From Bacillota bacterium (lineage in GTDB: Bacteria; Bacillota; Clostridia; Christensenellales; Aristaeellaceae), in assembly GCA_023409955.1 (NCBI GenBank), contig JAEYQQ010000187.1, forward strand, positions 1 to 14,305: 14,305 bases of DNA. Reading direction: 5' to 3'. Of this stretch, positions 7,307 to 13,185 are shown in pieces (position 1 is the stretch's first letter; every line of letters begins with the position of its first letter). Position numbers and translations under genes: made by a program. The notes under the pieces are model-generated. The model was given only the letters and a program-made list of their open reading frames with translations, was not told where the DNA came from and did no database searches.

Positions 7307-8533
7307 TTATTGATTGTAGAGTTTCATGATGGCATCGCCGAATGCCTTGACAAAGTTGTCGATGTTCTGGTCAACATACAGCTGCTGGCCGGCGGGACGC
7401 ATTTCCTCACGAAGACCGGTGGGCCAGAAGTTGACCTGGGTCAGGAACATTTGGCCGTTGTCCATCAGTTCTTTCATGAACATGTGCTGAGACTTGTCAT
7501 AGGTAACGCCCTTGATCATGTTCACATTGCCATCTACAGCGTAGTACTTCTGGGCAACTTCGGTGCGGGAGAGGTATTCAATGAACTTCAGGGCTTCTTC
7601 GGGATGCTCGCAGGAGCTGGATACCGCAAAAGAGGTGTCGATGTTAACGGGAACAGAAACCTCATCGCTCAGGGGGGAGGGGATGGGCATCAGCTTCACG
7701 GCGATGTCAGGATTGGAAGACTGCATGGTGGAGAGCATCCATGTGCCGGAGAACATCATGGCAGCCTTGCCGTTTACGAGATCAGCCACAGCGGATTCAT
7801 AATCCAGGCCCAGGGAGTCATCTGTGCTGAAGGGCAGGATGTCCATGCACAGCTGAGCGAAACCACGGATGGTGGCGGAATCCTCCACCTTCATTTCGCC
7901 GCTTGCGATCTTCTTGAATTCCTCATGGGAATTGTGGTTGAGAACACCGATGGTGCGTTCCAAGCGCTGGGCTACGTTGCCTACATCTTTGTTAGGCAGA
8001 GCGAAAGCATCATAACCGTTTTCCTTCAAGGTCTTGGCAACAGTAAGGAGCTCGGCATAGGTGGTGGGCTCGGCAAGGCCAAGCTTTTCAAAGATGTCGG
8101 TGCGGTAGTAGATGCCATAGCTGCTCAATGTCATGGGCAGAGCATACTCTTTGCCGTTGTAACGGGCCATGTCACGCATGGTATCGGAGACGTTCGCCAT
8201 GAAAGGCATATCCGTCAGATCCAGCATCATTTCATCATCAAACATGGCCTTGTACTTGTCCTCAGCGGGATACACATTGAGGATGTCGGGCATTTCGTTG
8301 GTGGCGATACGGGTCATCAGTACGGTTCCGGCATCGGAAACAGAAGTCAGGGTGATTTTGATGCCCGGATTCTCGGCCATGAAATCAGCAATGATTTCTT
8401 CCATGACGTTCACCGTTTCGGGCTTGAGGGAATAGAACTCCAGTTCCACGGCGGGTGAGGCCACGGCGGTACCCATGGAGAGGATGACCAGCATCAGGGA
8501 CAGCATAAGAGACAGGACCTTGAAACGCTTCAT
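7307..8533 (-). CDS. Family 1 extracellular sugar-binding protein of ABC transporter
   Basis: A 408-aa protein. The start is fixed by AGGAGG (CCTCCT at 8541-8546), 7 nt ahead of the ATG at 8533; an in-frame ATG at 8644 lies beyond the promoter. Residues 1 to about 25 form a signal peptide ending ...MGTAVASPA. The mature part is a COG1653/UgpB-type solute-binding fold: LEFYSLKPETV near the start, then ADFMAENPGIKI, NEMPDI, YRTDIFEKLGL, a C-terminal GKAAMMFSGTWML and EALKFIEYLS. There is no cysteine at the cleavage site, so it lacks the usual lipoprotein anchor of Gram-positive binding proteins. It is the first gene of the operon, followed by hairpins and two permeases. The ligand is probably an oligosaccharide or glycoside, not determinable here. 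Confidence 0.93.
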   Translation of the reverse strand: MKRFKVLSLMLSLMLVILSMGTAVASPAVELEFYSLKPETVNVMEEIIADFMAENPGIKITLTSVSDAGTVLMTRIATNEMPDILNVYPAEDKYKAMFDDEMMLDLTDMPFMANVSDTMRDMARYNGKEYALPMTLSSYGIYYRTDIFEKLGLAEPTTYAELLTVAKTLKENGYDAFALPNKDVGNVAQRLERTIGVLNHNSHEEFKKIASGEMKVEDSATIRGFAQLCMDILPFSTDDSLGLDYESAVADLVNGKAAMMFSGTWMLSTMQSSNPDIAVKLMPIPSPLSDEVSVPVNIDTSFAVSSSCEHPEEALKFIEYLSRTEVAQKYYAVDGNVNMIKGVTYDKSQHMFMKELMDNGQMFLTQVNFWPTGLREEMRPAGQQLYVDQNIDNFVKAFGDAIMKLYNQ

Positions 8534-8569
8534 GTGTGTTCCTCCTTGTATAAAATGGGATTCCTTCAT

Positions 8570-8584
8570 ACGCATCAAATGCGT
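8570..8584. promoter_or_regulatory. Operator-like palindrome ACGCAT-CAA-ATGCGT at the sugar operon start
   Basis: A perfect 6-bp inverted repeat with a 3-nt centre covers about +4 to +18 relative to the predicted start site near 8588. A repressor bound there would block early transcription. It does not match the usual cre consensus for CcpA. A local LacI- or GntR-type regulator is possible, but none is encoded in the window. Confidence 0.5.
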
Positions 8585-8594
8585 TTGTATGCTT

Positions 8595-8623
8595 ATTATA
8601 GGCATAGGCAAGGCAGGTGAAAA
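8595..8623 (-). promoter_or_regulatory. Promoter of the sugar ABC operon
   Basis: On the minus strand TTTTCA (8623-8618) is followed by a 17-nt spacer and a perfect TATAAT (8600-8595). The predicted transcript starts near 8588, giving a leader of about 55 nt that holds the palindrome at 8570-8584 and the AGGAGG at 8546-8541. Confidence 0.6.
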
Positions 8624-8740
8624 TTGCTCATTCAAAGATTTCATTGTCTATTTTAACATTGATGATGTTTTGAATGGTTTGTTTTGATATATATTCTCAC
8701 AAGTTTTGCTTTCAGTATAAAATGCAACCTCTTTTTGCAA

Positions 8741-8787
8741 ATAAAAATGGGCTGTCCTGTGCCGTATGCAATGCGCGGGGCAGCCCA
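8741..8787 (-). terminator. Terminator after the decayed minus-strand gene
   Basis: A stem of 10 bp (TGGGCTGTCC at 8748-8757 with 8778-8787, one G-T pair and one extra G) is followed on the minus strand by TTTTTATTTG. It starts 15 nt past the stop of the gene remnant at 8803 and separates it from the sugar operon. Confidence 0.72.
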
Positions 8788-8802
8788 GAAGCATGTACTT
8801 AA

Positions 8803-9014
8803 TCATGTATGATTCTTAGGCTCTCCAAAGAGTACCCCACGGGTACCGGTGGCAATGTAGAACCTGGCATATTTGCGTGGATCGCCACAGATGGAGCGGA
8901 TGTGGAACATCTGCTTGTCGGTGTTGATGCGATGGAACACAACCCCGGTGAAAAGCCGCCGGCGGGCACAGGGGCATGGTGGTAGACATAGGGGATAAAA
9001 GGCCTATAGAACAT
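8803..9014 (-). pseudogene. Frameshifted remnant of a small or truncated gene, unknown family
   Basis: The minus frame ending in TGA at 8803-8805 reads like real protein for about 50 codons (FTGVVFHRINTDKQMFHIRS, then GDPRKYARFYIATGTRG and VLFGEP) with a strong preference for C or G at third positions. It has no start and meets a TAG near 9004. Upstream, another minus frame begins with an ATG at 9014 and reads MFYRPFIPYVYHHAPVPAGG, also plausible coding. A one-base shift at the TTTT near 8947-8951 would join them into one product of about 70 aa. A typical terminator follows the stop. I do not recognise the family. Either it is a pseudogene or the window holds a one-base sequence error. The ATG has no well-spaced Shine-Dalgarno site, so the 5' end may be missing too. 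Confidence 0.45.
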
Positions 9015-9021
9015 CCTTTCA

Positions 9022-9057
9022 AGATAATTATATTCGAAAGTTATCTATGAGATTCAA
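9022..9057 (-). promoter_or_regulatory. Weak promoter candidate with inverted repeat ahead of the remnant
   Basis: On the minus strand TTGAAT (9057-9052), 19 nt and TATAAT (9032-9027) precede the ATG at 9014. AGATAA (9022-9027) and TTATCT (9041-9046) form an inverted repeat over the -10 region. The spacer is long and the start site would be very near the ATG, so this is tentative. Confidence 0.3.
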
Positions 9058-9143
9058 CTATTGTATAGGGAAACAGTATGATGTACAAGTGCAGATGGTA
9101 TAATCATAACATGAATTACAGGCAGTAGCTGCATAGGGCTAAT

Positions 9144-9398
9144 GGGCGATTGATAATCGCCTCTACGGCTGTTTGGGACGGGGAGGCTTTCGTTCCCTTT
9201 TTAAGGGCGATTATCAATCGCCCGCATGGCTGTTTGCGGCGAGAGAAGACTTCGTTCCCAGTGTTAGGGTGATTGACAATTGCCTCTTCAGCTGTAAGAA
9301 GTCAGCAGCATTTCATCCCTGCATGAATGAATTGATCTGTAGTTTTGAAATCATTCGGGAAGATTTGTTTCCTGTGTAGGGGCGATTATCAATCGCCC
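9144..9398. repeat. Array of GGCGATT palindromes (REP-like), four copies
   Basis: Four copies of a palindrome, GGCGATT-3 nt-AATCGCC, lie at 9144-9161, 9205-9223, 9267-9284 (degenerate) and 9379-9398. Copies 1 and 3 have GAT-like centres and copies 2 and 4 have ATC-like centres, so the orientation alternates. The starts are 61, 62 and 112 bp apart. Units 1 and 2 share GGCTGTTTG and CGTTCCC. Units 2 and 3 end alike (GAAGACTTCGTTCCC against GAAGATTTGTTTCC, then GTGT(T)AGG). This is a degenerate tandem unit of about 62 bp, with unit 3 carrying about 50 extra bases. Apparent plus-strand frames across it (9173-9379 and 9345-9545, both containing GDYQSPA) are by-products of the repeat. The rest of 9058-9597 holds nothing else I can support. 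Confidence 0.75.
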
Positions 9399-9597
9399 GC
9401 ATGCATCATTCAAACCACGCAATTTGTATATTCATCAAAAGCTACCTATCCCAAACCGGTTCAACATCCAGAGCAACAACTGCTAACAACGGCATATTCT
9501 GAATATGGGGGATTGTTGCAGCTGAAGGATTATATCATCAAATAATAGATGCAAAAAGCAAGCATCTTCCCCCTATCAAAAGATAAGAGGTAGCAAA

Positions 9598-11064
9598 ATG
9601 GCCATTTACAGCTTTTCAAATGTCTCTGCCATGGTAAAAAGCGCACTGCTTTCATCCGGAGACGTCGCTATAACCCTAGGCTATTATACTGTAAACGACG
9701 GCGGTGAAGGGGAATATGCAATTGTCAGCAGCACAAAGCCTGCCGATGGCGGTTCCGTTATTCAACTCACCTCCGGCCTAAAGGCAGAGCTGATGATTCA
9801 AAACAGCCAGGTCAATGTAAAGCAGTTTGGTGCCAAGGGCGACGGAGTCACAGACGACAGGGAAGCGATAAACAACAGCATCACCTATGTGAACGCAAAC
9901 AGCAAAATTTATACGCTGAGCTTCCCTAAAGCAACGTACCGGCATGGCAGCGGCACAAACAACAAAGTGCTGCAATACACCATAACGCGAAACAACCTAT
10001 GCATTGAAGGCAATGGATCAGAAATAAAGTGTGCCAACAATAACGGCGAAGGCGTCCCAAAAGGCGGAGGAATATTCAAGATTATGAACTCCTCCTCCGT
10101 TATTTTCCGAAATTTCACACTGGATGGGAACATTGCCAACAGAACATTTACCAGCGGCGGCAGCGGCGACACATCCAACCTGTATATCACCAACAGTAGC
10201 AATGTGATTGTTGAAAACGTGATATCTAACAATTCGCAAATGGATGGCATATGCCTCCTCTCCTCTTACCGGGGAGCGGACGCAACCAACAACTTGATGA
10301 CTGATATATCCATCCGCAATTGTATTACCAATGGCGGCCGCAGGATGGGCATCAGCGTCATTGGCGTAAACAATGTGACCATCAGCCAATGCAAGTTGAT
10401 TAATACCGGTATCCAAAAGAAGATATCTCCGGCGTCCGGTATCGATATAGAGGCTCAAGGAGCAAGTTATCAGGCCAACCGGAATGTTTTGATTGATGAC
10501 TGCTATTTTGACAACAATGTTGGCGCGAATGATACCGGTGGTTCCGACCTGATTGTTTCCAGGTATTCCTATGGCGTGATCATCTCCAGGTGTTCTATTC
10601 ACAGCCTGCGGTTTGCCTATATCTGCTCGGATATACTGGTACGCGACTGCCTGATTAGCAACGGTCAGATAAGAGCTATTATGGAAGCCAATCAGAAGGG
10701 GACTACTGAAGTTGTCAAGAATATCAACATTCAAAACTGCAGCATCCTGAATTCCGATGTTTTTGTACACCCCGCATTTTCTGACCTTACCACAGCAGAT
10801 GTACTCTTTTACAACTACTTGGTAGCTGGCTGCATGATTGAAGGCGGTACGATACGTGCTGTCTGTTCCAATTTTTTTCGGAACACAGTAAAGAATGTGG
10901 TTATAGATGCCCCCAATAGCTCTGTCTCGGGGTCGGCCATCGACTGCTACCTGGGTGTTATCAAGGACAACATCTTTTTTAATGATACCAAGACAATGCA
11001 ATATATCAGAACCTATAAGGCCTCATTTGAAGGGAATACCTTAACCGGATATACTACCTGGTGA
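9598..11064 (+). CDS. Right-handed beta-helix protein, pectate-lyase-3/tailspike-like
   Basis: A 488-aa protein. GAGGT lies 7 nt before the ATG. An N-terminal module (about 1-70) contains LGYYTVNDGGEGEY and a GSVIQLTSGLKAEL segment, and leads into NVKQFGAKGDGVTDD (73-87), the typical entry into a Pectate_lyase_3-type beta-helix. From about 95 to 470 there are repeated short strands with Asn ladders (for example NSSNVIVENV, GVNNVTISQCKL, VKNINIQNCSI). This entry module is common in phage tail-spike and appendage proteins and in bacterial polysaccharide-modifying enzymes. There is no signal peptide, so it is either cytoplasmic, released by lysis or assembled on a particle. No other phage gene is adjacent. 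Codon use is visibly richer in A/T than in neighbours, and the gene follows a repeat array and a decayed gene, all consistent with acquisition. Catalytic residues cannot be assigned. Confidence 0.85.
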   Translation: MAIYSFSNVSAMVKSALLSSGDVAITLGYYTVNDGGEGEYAIVSSTKPADGGSVIQLTSGLKAELMIQNSQVNVKQFGAKGDGVTDDREAINNSITYVNANSKIYTLSFPKATYRHGSGTNNKVLQYTITRNNLCIEGNGSEIKCANNNGEGVPKGGGIFKIMNSSSVIFRNFTLDGNIANRTFTSGGSGDTSNLYITNSSNVIVENVISNNSQMDGICLLSSYRGADATNNLMTDISIRNCITNGGRRMGISVIGVNNVTISQCKLINTGIQKKISPASGIDIEAQGASYQANRNVLIDDCYFDNNVGANDTGGSDLIVSRYSYGVIISRCSIHSLRFAYICSDILVRDCLISNGQIRAIMEANQKGTTEVVKNINIQNCSILNSDVFVHPAFSDLTTADVLFYNYLVAGCMIEGGTIRAVCSNFFRNTVKNVVIDAPNSSVSGSAIDCYLGVIKDNIFFNDTKTMQYIRTYKASFEGNTLTGYTTW

Positions 11065-11097
11065 CAGTGATAATGCTGATCTTCGCCCCCTGTTTTG

Positions 11098-11135
11098 CCA
11101 TGTGGCTATCGATTGACAGAAACGCTAGCCCATGG
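11098..11135. promoter_or_regulatory. Inverted repeat flanking the mntP -35 box
   Basis: CCATGTGGCTA (11098-11108) and TAGCCCATGG (11126-11135) are complementary over 10 bp with one extra T. They straddle TTGACA (11113-11118), and the right arm touches the -10 box. A repressor binding both arms would cover the promoter. It does not resemble the usual MntR box. Confidence 0.35.
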
Positions 11136-11141
11136 TATACT
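11113..11141 (+). promoter_or_regulatory. Sigma-A promoter of the mntP unit
   Basis: TTGACA (11113-11118), a 17-nt spacer and TATACT (11136-11141). The predicted start near 11148 falls exactly at the 5' edge of the riboswitch. Confidence 0.88.
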
Positions 11142-11148
11142 CTCCCCT

Positions 11149-11250
11149 GTTCATGAGGGAGTAATTGGCGTATTTTGCGTGGCAAGTCAACATCCTGGCA
11201 GCATACCAAGCATACGGTGTGGCGCCTGGCTTGTCTGAAATAATGAGACT
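11149..11250 (+). promoter_or_regulatory. yybP-ykoY manganese riboswitch aptamer
   Basis: The leader carries the conserved elements of this class: GAGGGAGTA (11155-11163) on the 5' side, GGCAAGTCAACA (11181-11192) and CCTGGCTTGTCTG (11225-11237) on the 3' side. P1 can form from GTTCAT (about 11149-11154) with ATGAGAC (11243-11249, one bulge). CAAG pairs with CTTG across the other arm, and CATACC pairs with GGTGTG in the outer hairpin. The class binds Mn2+ between two loops and commonly controls mntP. Here the 3' strand of P1 abuts and slightly overlaps the 5' arm of a terminator, so Mn2+ binding that stabilises P1 should favour read-through into the pump gene. Confidence 0.9.
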
Positions 11251-11282
11251 CATGTGCAGCATTGCTGTACATGAGCCTTTTT
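11249..11282 (+). terminator. Riboswitch expression-platform terminator
   Basis: CTCATGTGCAG (11249-11259) pairs with CTGTACATGAG (11265-11275) in 11 positions with one G-T, around a 5-nt loop, followed by CC and five T. It lies between the aptamer and mntP, so transcription into the gene depends on preventing this stem. Confidence 0.88.
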
Positions 11283-11318
11283 GTATGGCAGTGCAAAAAA
11301 CGTATAGGAGTGGTTGGT

Positions 11319-11882
11319 ATGGGGCTGGTAGAGCTTTTCCTGCTGGCAGTGGGCCTATCCATGGATGCATTTGCGGTGGCCTTGTGCAAGGGGCTGTGCA
11401 TGCAGAAGCTGGACAAGCGTGAGGGCCTGACCATTGCACTTTTCTTTGGCGGCTTTCAGGCGCTGATGCCCTTGATCGGCTGGGCGCTGGGAAGCCAGTT
11501 TGAAAGCTACATATCCCCCATCGACCATTGGGTGGCGTTCGTACTGCTGGGCATAATCGGTTCCAGTATGCTAAAGGAGGCTTTTTCCAAAGAGGAGGAA
11601 GCTTGCGCTTGTACAAAAACCACCATCCGTGAGCTATTTATGCTGGCCATCGCCACCAGCATCGATGCCCTAGCCGTAGGCATCACCCTGGCCTTTTTAA
11701 AGGTTTCCATCCTGCCGGCCATTTCCTTTATTGGCGTTGTCACCTTTGCCCTGTCCTTTGTGGGTGTTGCAGTTGGCAACCGGTTTGGCCTCAAGTACCA
11801 GAAAAAAGCCCAACTGGCCGGAGGCAGCGTGCTGATTTTAATGGGTATCAAAATCCTGCTGGAGCACTTAGGAGTGTTGTAA
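11319..11882 (+). CDS. mntP: Manganese efflux pump MntP
   Basis: A 187-aa inner-membrane protein that exports Mn2+. TAGGAG lies 8 nt before the ATG at 11319. An in-frame ATG at 11262 cannot be used because it lies inside the riboswitch terminator. The two-fold repeat typical of MntP (formerly DUF204) is clear: GLSMDAFAVALCKG with Asp16 and TSIDALAVGITLAF with Asp116, each in a membrane helix, about six helices in all. The central loop holds KEEEACACTK (91-100), whose two cysteines may bind metal; that is inference. Length fits the family. The upstream manganese riboswitch independently supports the assignment. A strong terminator follows, so the gene is transcribed alone. Confidence 0.96.
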   Translation: MGLVELFLLAVGLSMDAFAVALCKGLCMQKLDKREGLTIALFFGGFQALMPLIGWALGSQFESYISPIDHWVAFVLLGIIGSSMLKEAFSKEEEACACTKTTIRELFMLAIATSIDALAVGITLAFLKVSILPAISFIGVVTFALSFVGVAVGNRFGLKYQKKAQLAGGSVLILMGIKILLEHLGVL

Positions 11883-11922
11883 AGCGGTGGACAAGCACTA
11901 TCACACTTGATCGTTTCGAAGT

Positions 11923-11956
11923 GGGAGCATATGCAAGATGCATATGCCCCTTTTTT
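11923..11956 (+). terminator. Terminator of mntP
   Basis: GGG, a bulged A and GCATATGCA (11923-11935) pair with TGCATATGC and CCC (11939-11950) around AGA, followed by six T (11951-11956). Confidence 0.92.
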
Positions 11957-11996
11957 AATGAACTTTACTAAGCATCAAGTTCAAAGTGCATTGTAA

Positions 11997-12083
11997 GCAG
12001 GGCCAAGGTATTGGATCTTCTACCTGATCCACCAAGCGCTTTATGAAAAGGTACGCCAGACCGTATCCTTTGCAGGGGGTTGA
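11997..12083 (+). pseudogene. C-terminal remnant of an ABC-2 partner permease
   Basis: After a TAA at 11994-11996 the frame is open for 28 codons to TGA at 12081-12083, two bases before the ATG of the intact ABC-2 permease. It has no start codon. It ends ALYEKVRQTVSFAGG, which resembles the end of the COG4587 type of ABC-2 permease (a hydrophobic helix, a basic amphipathic stretch, then Gly-Gly). In intact operons that gene sits directly before the COG3694/PF06182 permease, which is the type found at 12086. The Shine-Dalgarno of the next gene (AGGGGG) lies inside this tail, as expected for coupled genes. I infer that the ATPase gene and most of the first permease have been deleted, with the break between the mntP terminator and about 11997. 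The family match is from memory of the pattern and is short. Confidence 0.5.
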
Positions 12084-12085
12084 AT

Positions 12086-12865
12086 ATGCTCAAAGTCTAT
12101 TGGACCATCAAAGCCCAGTATCTGAAAACCGCCATGGAATACCGTTTTAATTTTTGGATGATGGCAGTGGCAGGGTTTTTGATGAGGGCGTTGCTGCTGG
12201 GCGTGGCTTTTGTACTGTACCGCAACGTCCAAAGCATCGCGGGCTACTCAGAAGGCCAAGTGTATTTGATCATGTCCTTCATGTTCTTAACAGAAGGCAT
12301 GTGCAATATTTTTTTTGATGGCATCTGGCACATTCTCGGTCTGGTGTTTACAGGTAAGCTGGATGTAATGCTCTGCCGGCCGGTATCGCCGCTGTTTCAG
12401 ATCATCTCCCATGAGGTCGGCCTGCAGGGTGTAGGTGTTTTGGCTATTGGATTTTTAAGCTTGTTCCTGGCCCTTGCATATTTGGGCTTGGTAACCATTC
12501 CGGCTATTCTTTTATGCTTGCTTTTCATTGTCTGCGGAACGGCAGTGCGTGCATCCAGCTACCTGATTGGCGAGTGCACTTTTTTCTGGCTGAAGCAGGG
12601 GGGCCAACTGAACGTTCCATATACGCTGTACAGCATTGGCGAGTATGCCAAATACCCTGTTAGCATTTACCCCCGATTGATGCAAGTGGTGCTATTCGGG
12701 CTGATCCCCTATGGGTTTATCGGCTATATCCCCATGCTGGTGCTTACCGGGGAGCGGACGCTTTTGTATGTGCTTTTGACGGTAACAGTCAGCGCGGCGT
12801 ATACCCTGCTGGCCCGGGCGCTGTTTACCATGGGCATCAAGAAATATGAGAGCATGGGGATGTAG
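12086..12865 (+). CDS. ABC-2 family transporter permease (PF06182/COG3694 type), orphan
   Basis: A 259-aa protein with six predicted membrane helices. I take the ATG at 12086: AGGGGG at 12074-12079 is 6 nt ahead, whereas an in-frame TTG at 12080 would touch it. The N-terminus MLKVYWTIKAQYLKTAMEYR, the FNFWMMAVAG helix, the GKLDVMLCRPVSPLFQ loop after helix 2 and the end FTMGIKKYESMGM are typical of this ABC-2 permease group. These proteins pair with a second permease (COG4587) and an ATPase (COG4586) to form an exporter whose substrate is rarely known. Both partners are missing here apart from a C-terminal scrap just upstream, and the mntP terminator lies 129 bp before the ATG. The gene may be a non-functional survivor, or may work with subunits encoded elsewhere. 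Confidence 0.87.
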   Translation: MLKVYWTIKAQYLKTAMEYRFNFWMMAVAGFLMRALLLGVAFVLYRNVQSIAGYSEGQVYLIMSFMFLTEGMCNIFFDGIWHILGLVFTGKLDVMLCRPVSPLFQIISHEVGLQGVGVLAIGFLSLFLALAYLGLVTIPAILLCLLFIVCGTAVRASSYLIGECTFFWLKQGGQLNVPYTLYSIGEYAKYPVSIYPRLMQVVLFGLIPYGFIGYIPMLVLTGERTLLYVLLTVTVSAAYTLLARALFTMGIKKYESMGM

Positions 12866-12914
12866 GATACGGCTCCTTGTTGATTACACAAGATTGAAGC
12901 TTTCGTCCTACAAT

Positions 12915-12933
12915 ACCTCTCAGGAGGTTTTTT
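12915..12933 (+). terminator. Short hairpin with T run after the ABC-2 permease
   Basis: ACCTC (12915-12919), loop TCAG and GAGGT (12924-12928) run into six T (12928-12933). The stem is only 5 bp, so it may be weak and act together with the next hairpin. Confidence 0.45.
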
Positions 12934-12945
12934 GACAGTTTGAAA

Positions 12946-12980
12946 GGAGCAGCTGCATGCAATAATGCTCCCGTTTTTTT
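12946..12980 (+). terminator. Second terminator after the ABC-2 permease
   Basis: GGAGCA (12946-12951) pairs with TGCTCC (12966-12971), followed after CG by seven T (12974-12980). The loop can pair internally. AAAGGAG at 12943-12949 overlaps the left arm and is followed 7 nt later by ATG CAA TAA, a two-codon frame, probably by chance. Confidence 0.6.
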
Positions 12981-13011
12981 ACCCAATTTACGGTGGCTAG
13001 GCATATCTGCA

Positions 13012-13036
13012 TGTAGGTTTTGACCATGGACCTACA
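13012..13036. promoter_or_regulatory. Inverted repeat TGTAGGT-11-ACCTACA, possible regulator site
   Basis: A perfect 7-bp inverted repeat with an 11-nt centre lies about 45 bp upstream of the -35 box of the membrane-ferredoxin gene. It has no T run and does not match a regulator motif that I recognise. Confidence 0.3.
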
Positions 13037-13082
13037 AAGGAAAACACACCTGCAGCAGAAATATTTACCCAGGGCATAAGGC

Positions 13083-13112
13083 TTGACAAGCAAAAAAAAA
13101 TTCGTTGATTAT
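13083..13112 (+). promoter_or_regulatory. Promoter candidate for the membrane-ferredoxin gene
   Basis: TTGACA (13083-13088), 18 nt containing nine A, and GATTAT (13107-13112). A second candidate is a perfect TATAAT at 13150-13155 with no good -35. Either would give a leader of under 80 nt. I see nothing else in the gap 12981-13185 beyond the inverted repeat at 13012. Confidence 0.45.
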
Positions 13113-13185
13113 AGCAAGGCGCATAAACATTCTTCTCCATATTACATACTATAATTGGTAATTTGATGGTGACAGGAGAAAATGG

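Noticed and set aside
7310..8458. Plus-strand frame of 382 codons opposite the sugar-binding protein
   Set aside because: It is antisense to an unambiguous binding-protein gene, and its composition is typical of a complementary frame.
7307..8644. Longer binding protein starting at an ATG at 8644
   Set aside because: That start lies upstream of the predicted promoter and would bury the signal peptide; AGGAGG fixes the start at 8533.
9144..9398. CRISPR array
   Set aside because: The repeats differ from one another, alternate in orientation, and the spacers are themselves related, unlike CRISPR; no cas gene is present.
9173..9545. Two small plus-strand proteins containing GDYQSPA
   Set aside because: Both translate the palindromic repeat array. 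The shared peptide is the repeat itself, and neither has a ribosome site.
10018..11001. Minus-strand frame of 327 codons opposite the beta-helix gene
   Set aside because: It is antisense to a clear beta-helix protein and shows no conserved motif.
11262..11318. Upstream extension of MntP
   Set aside because: The ATG at 11262 lies inside the loop of the riboswitch terminator; TAGGAG and the family N-terminus point to 11319.
12080..12085. TTG start two codons before the ABC-2 permease ATG
   Set aside because: It would directly touch the Shine-Dalgarno AGGGGG, leaving no spacing.
13105..13117. FNR-like site TTGATTATAGCAA near the membrane-ferredoxin promoter
   Set aside because: The half-sites have the wrong spacing and only 4 of 6 symmetric pairs match.
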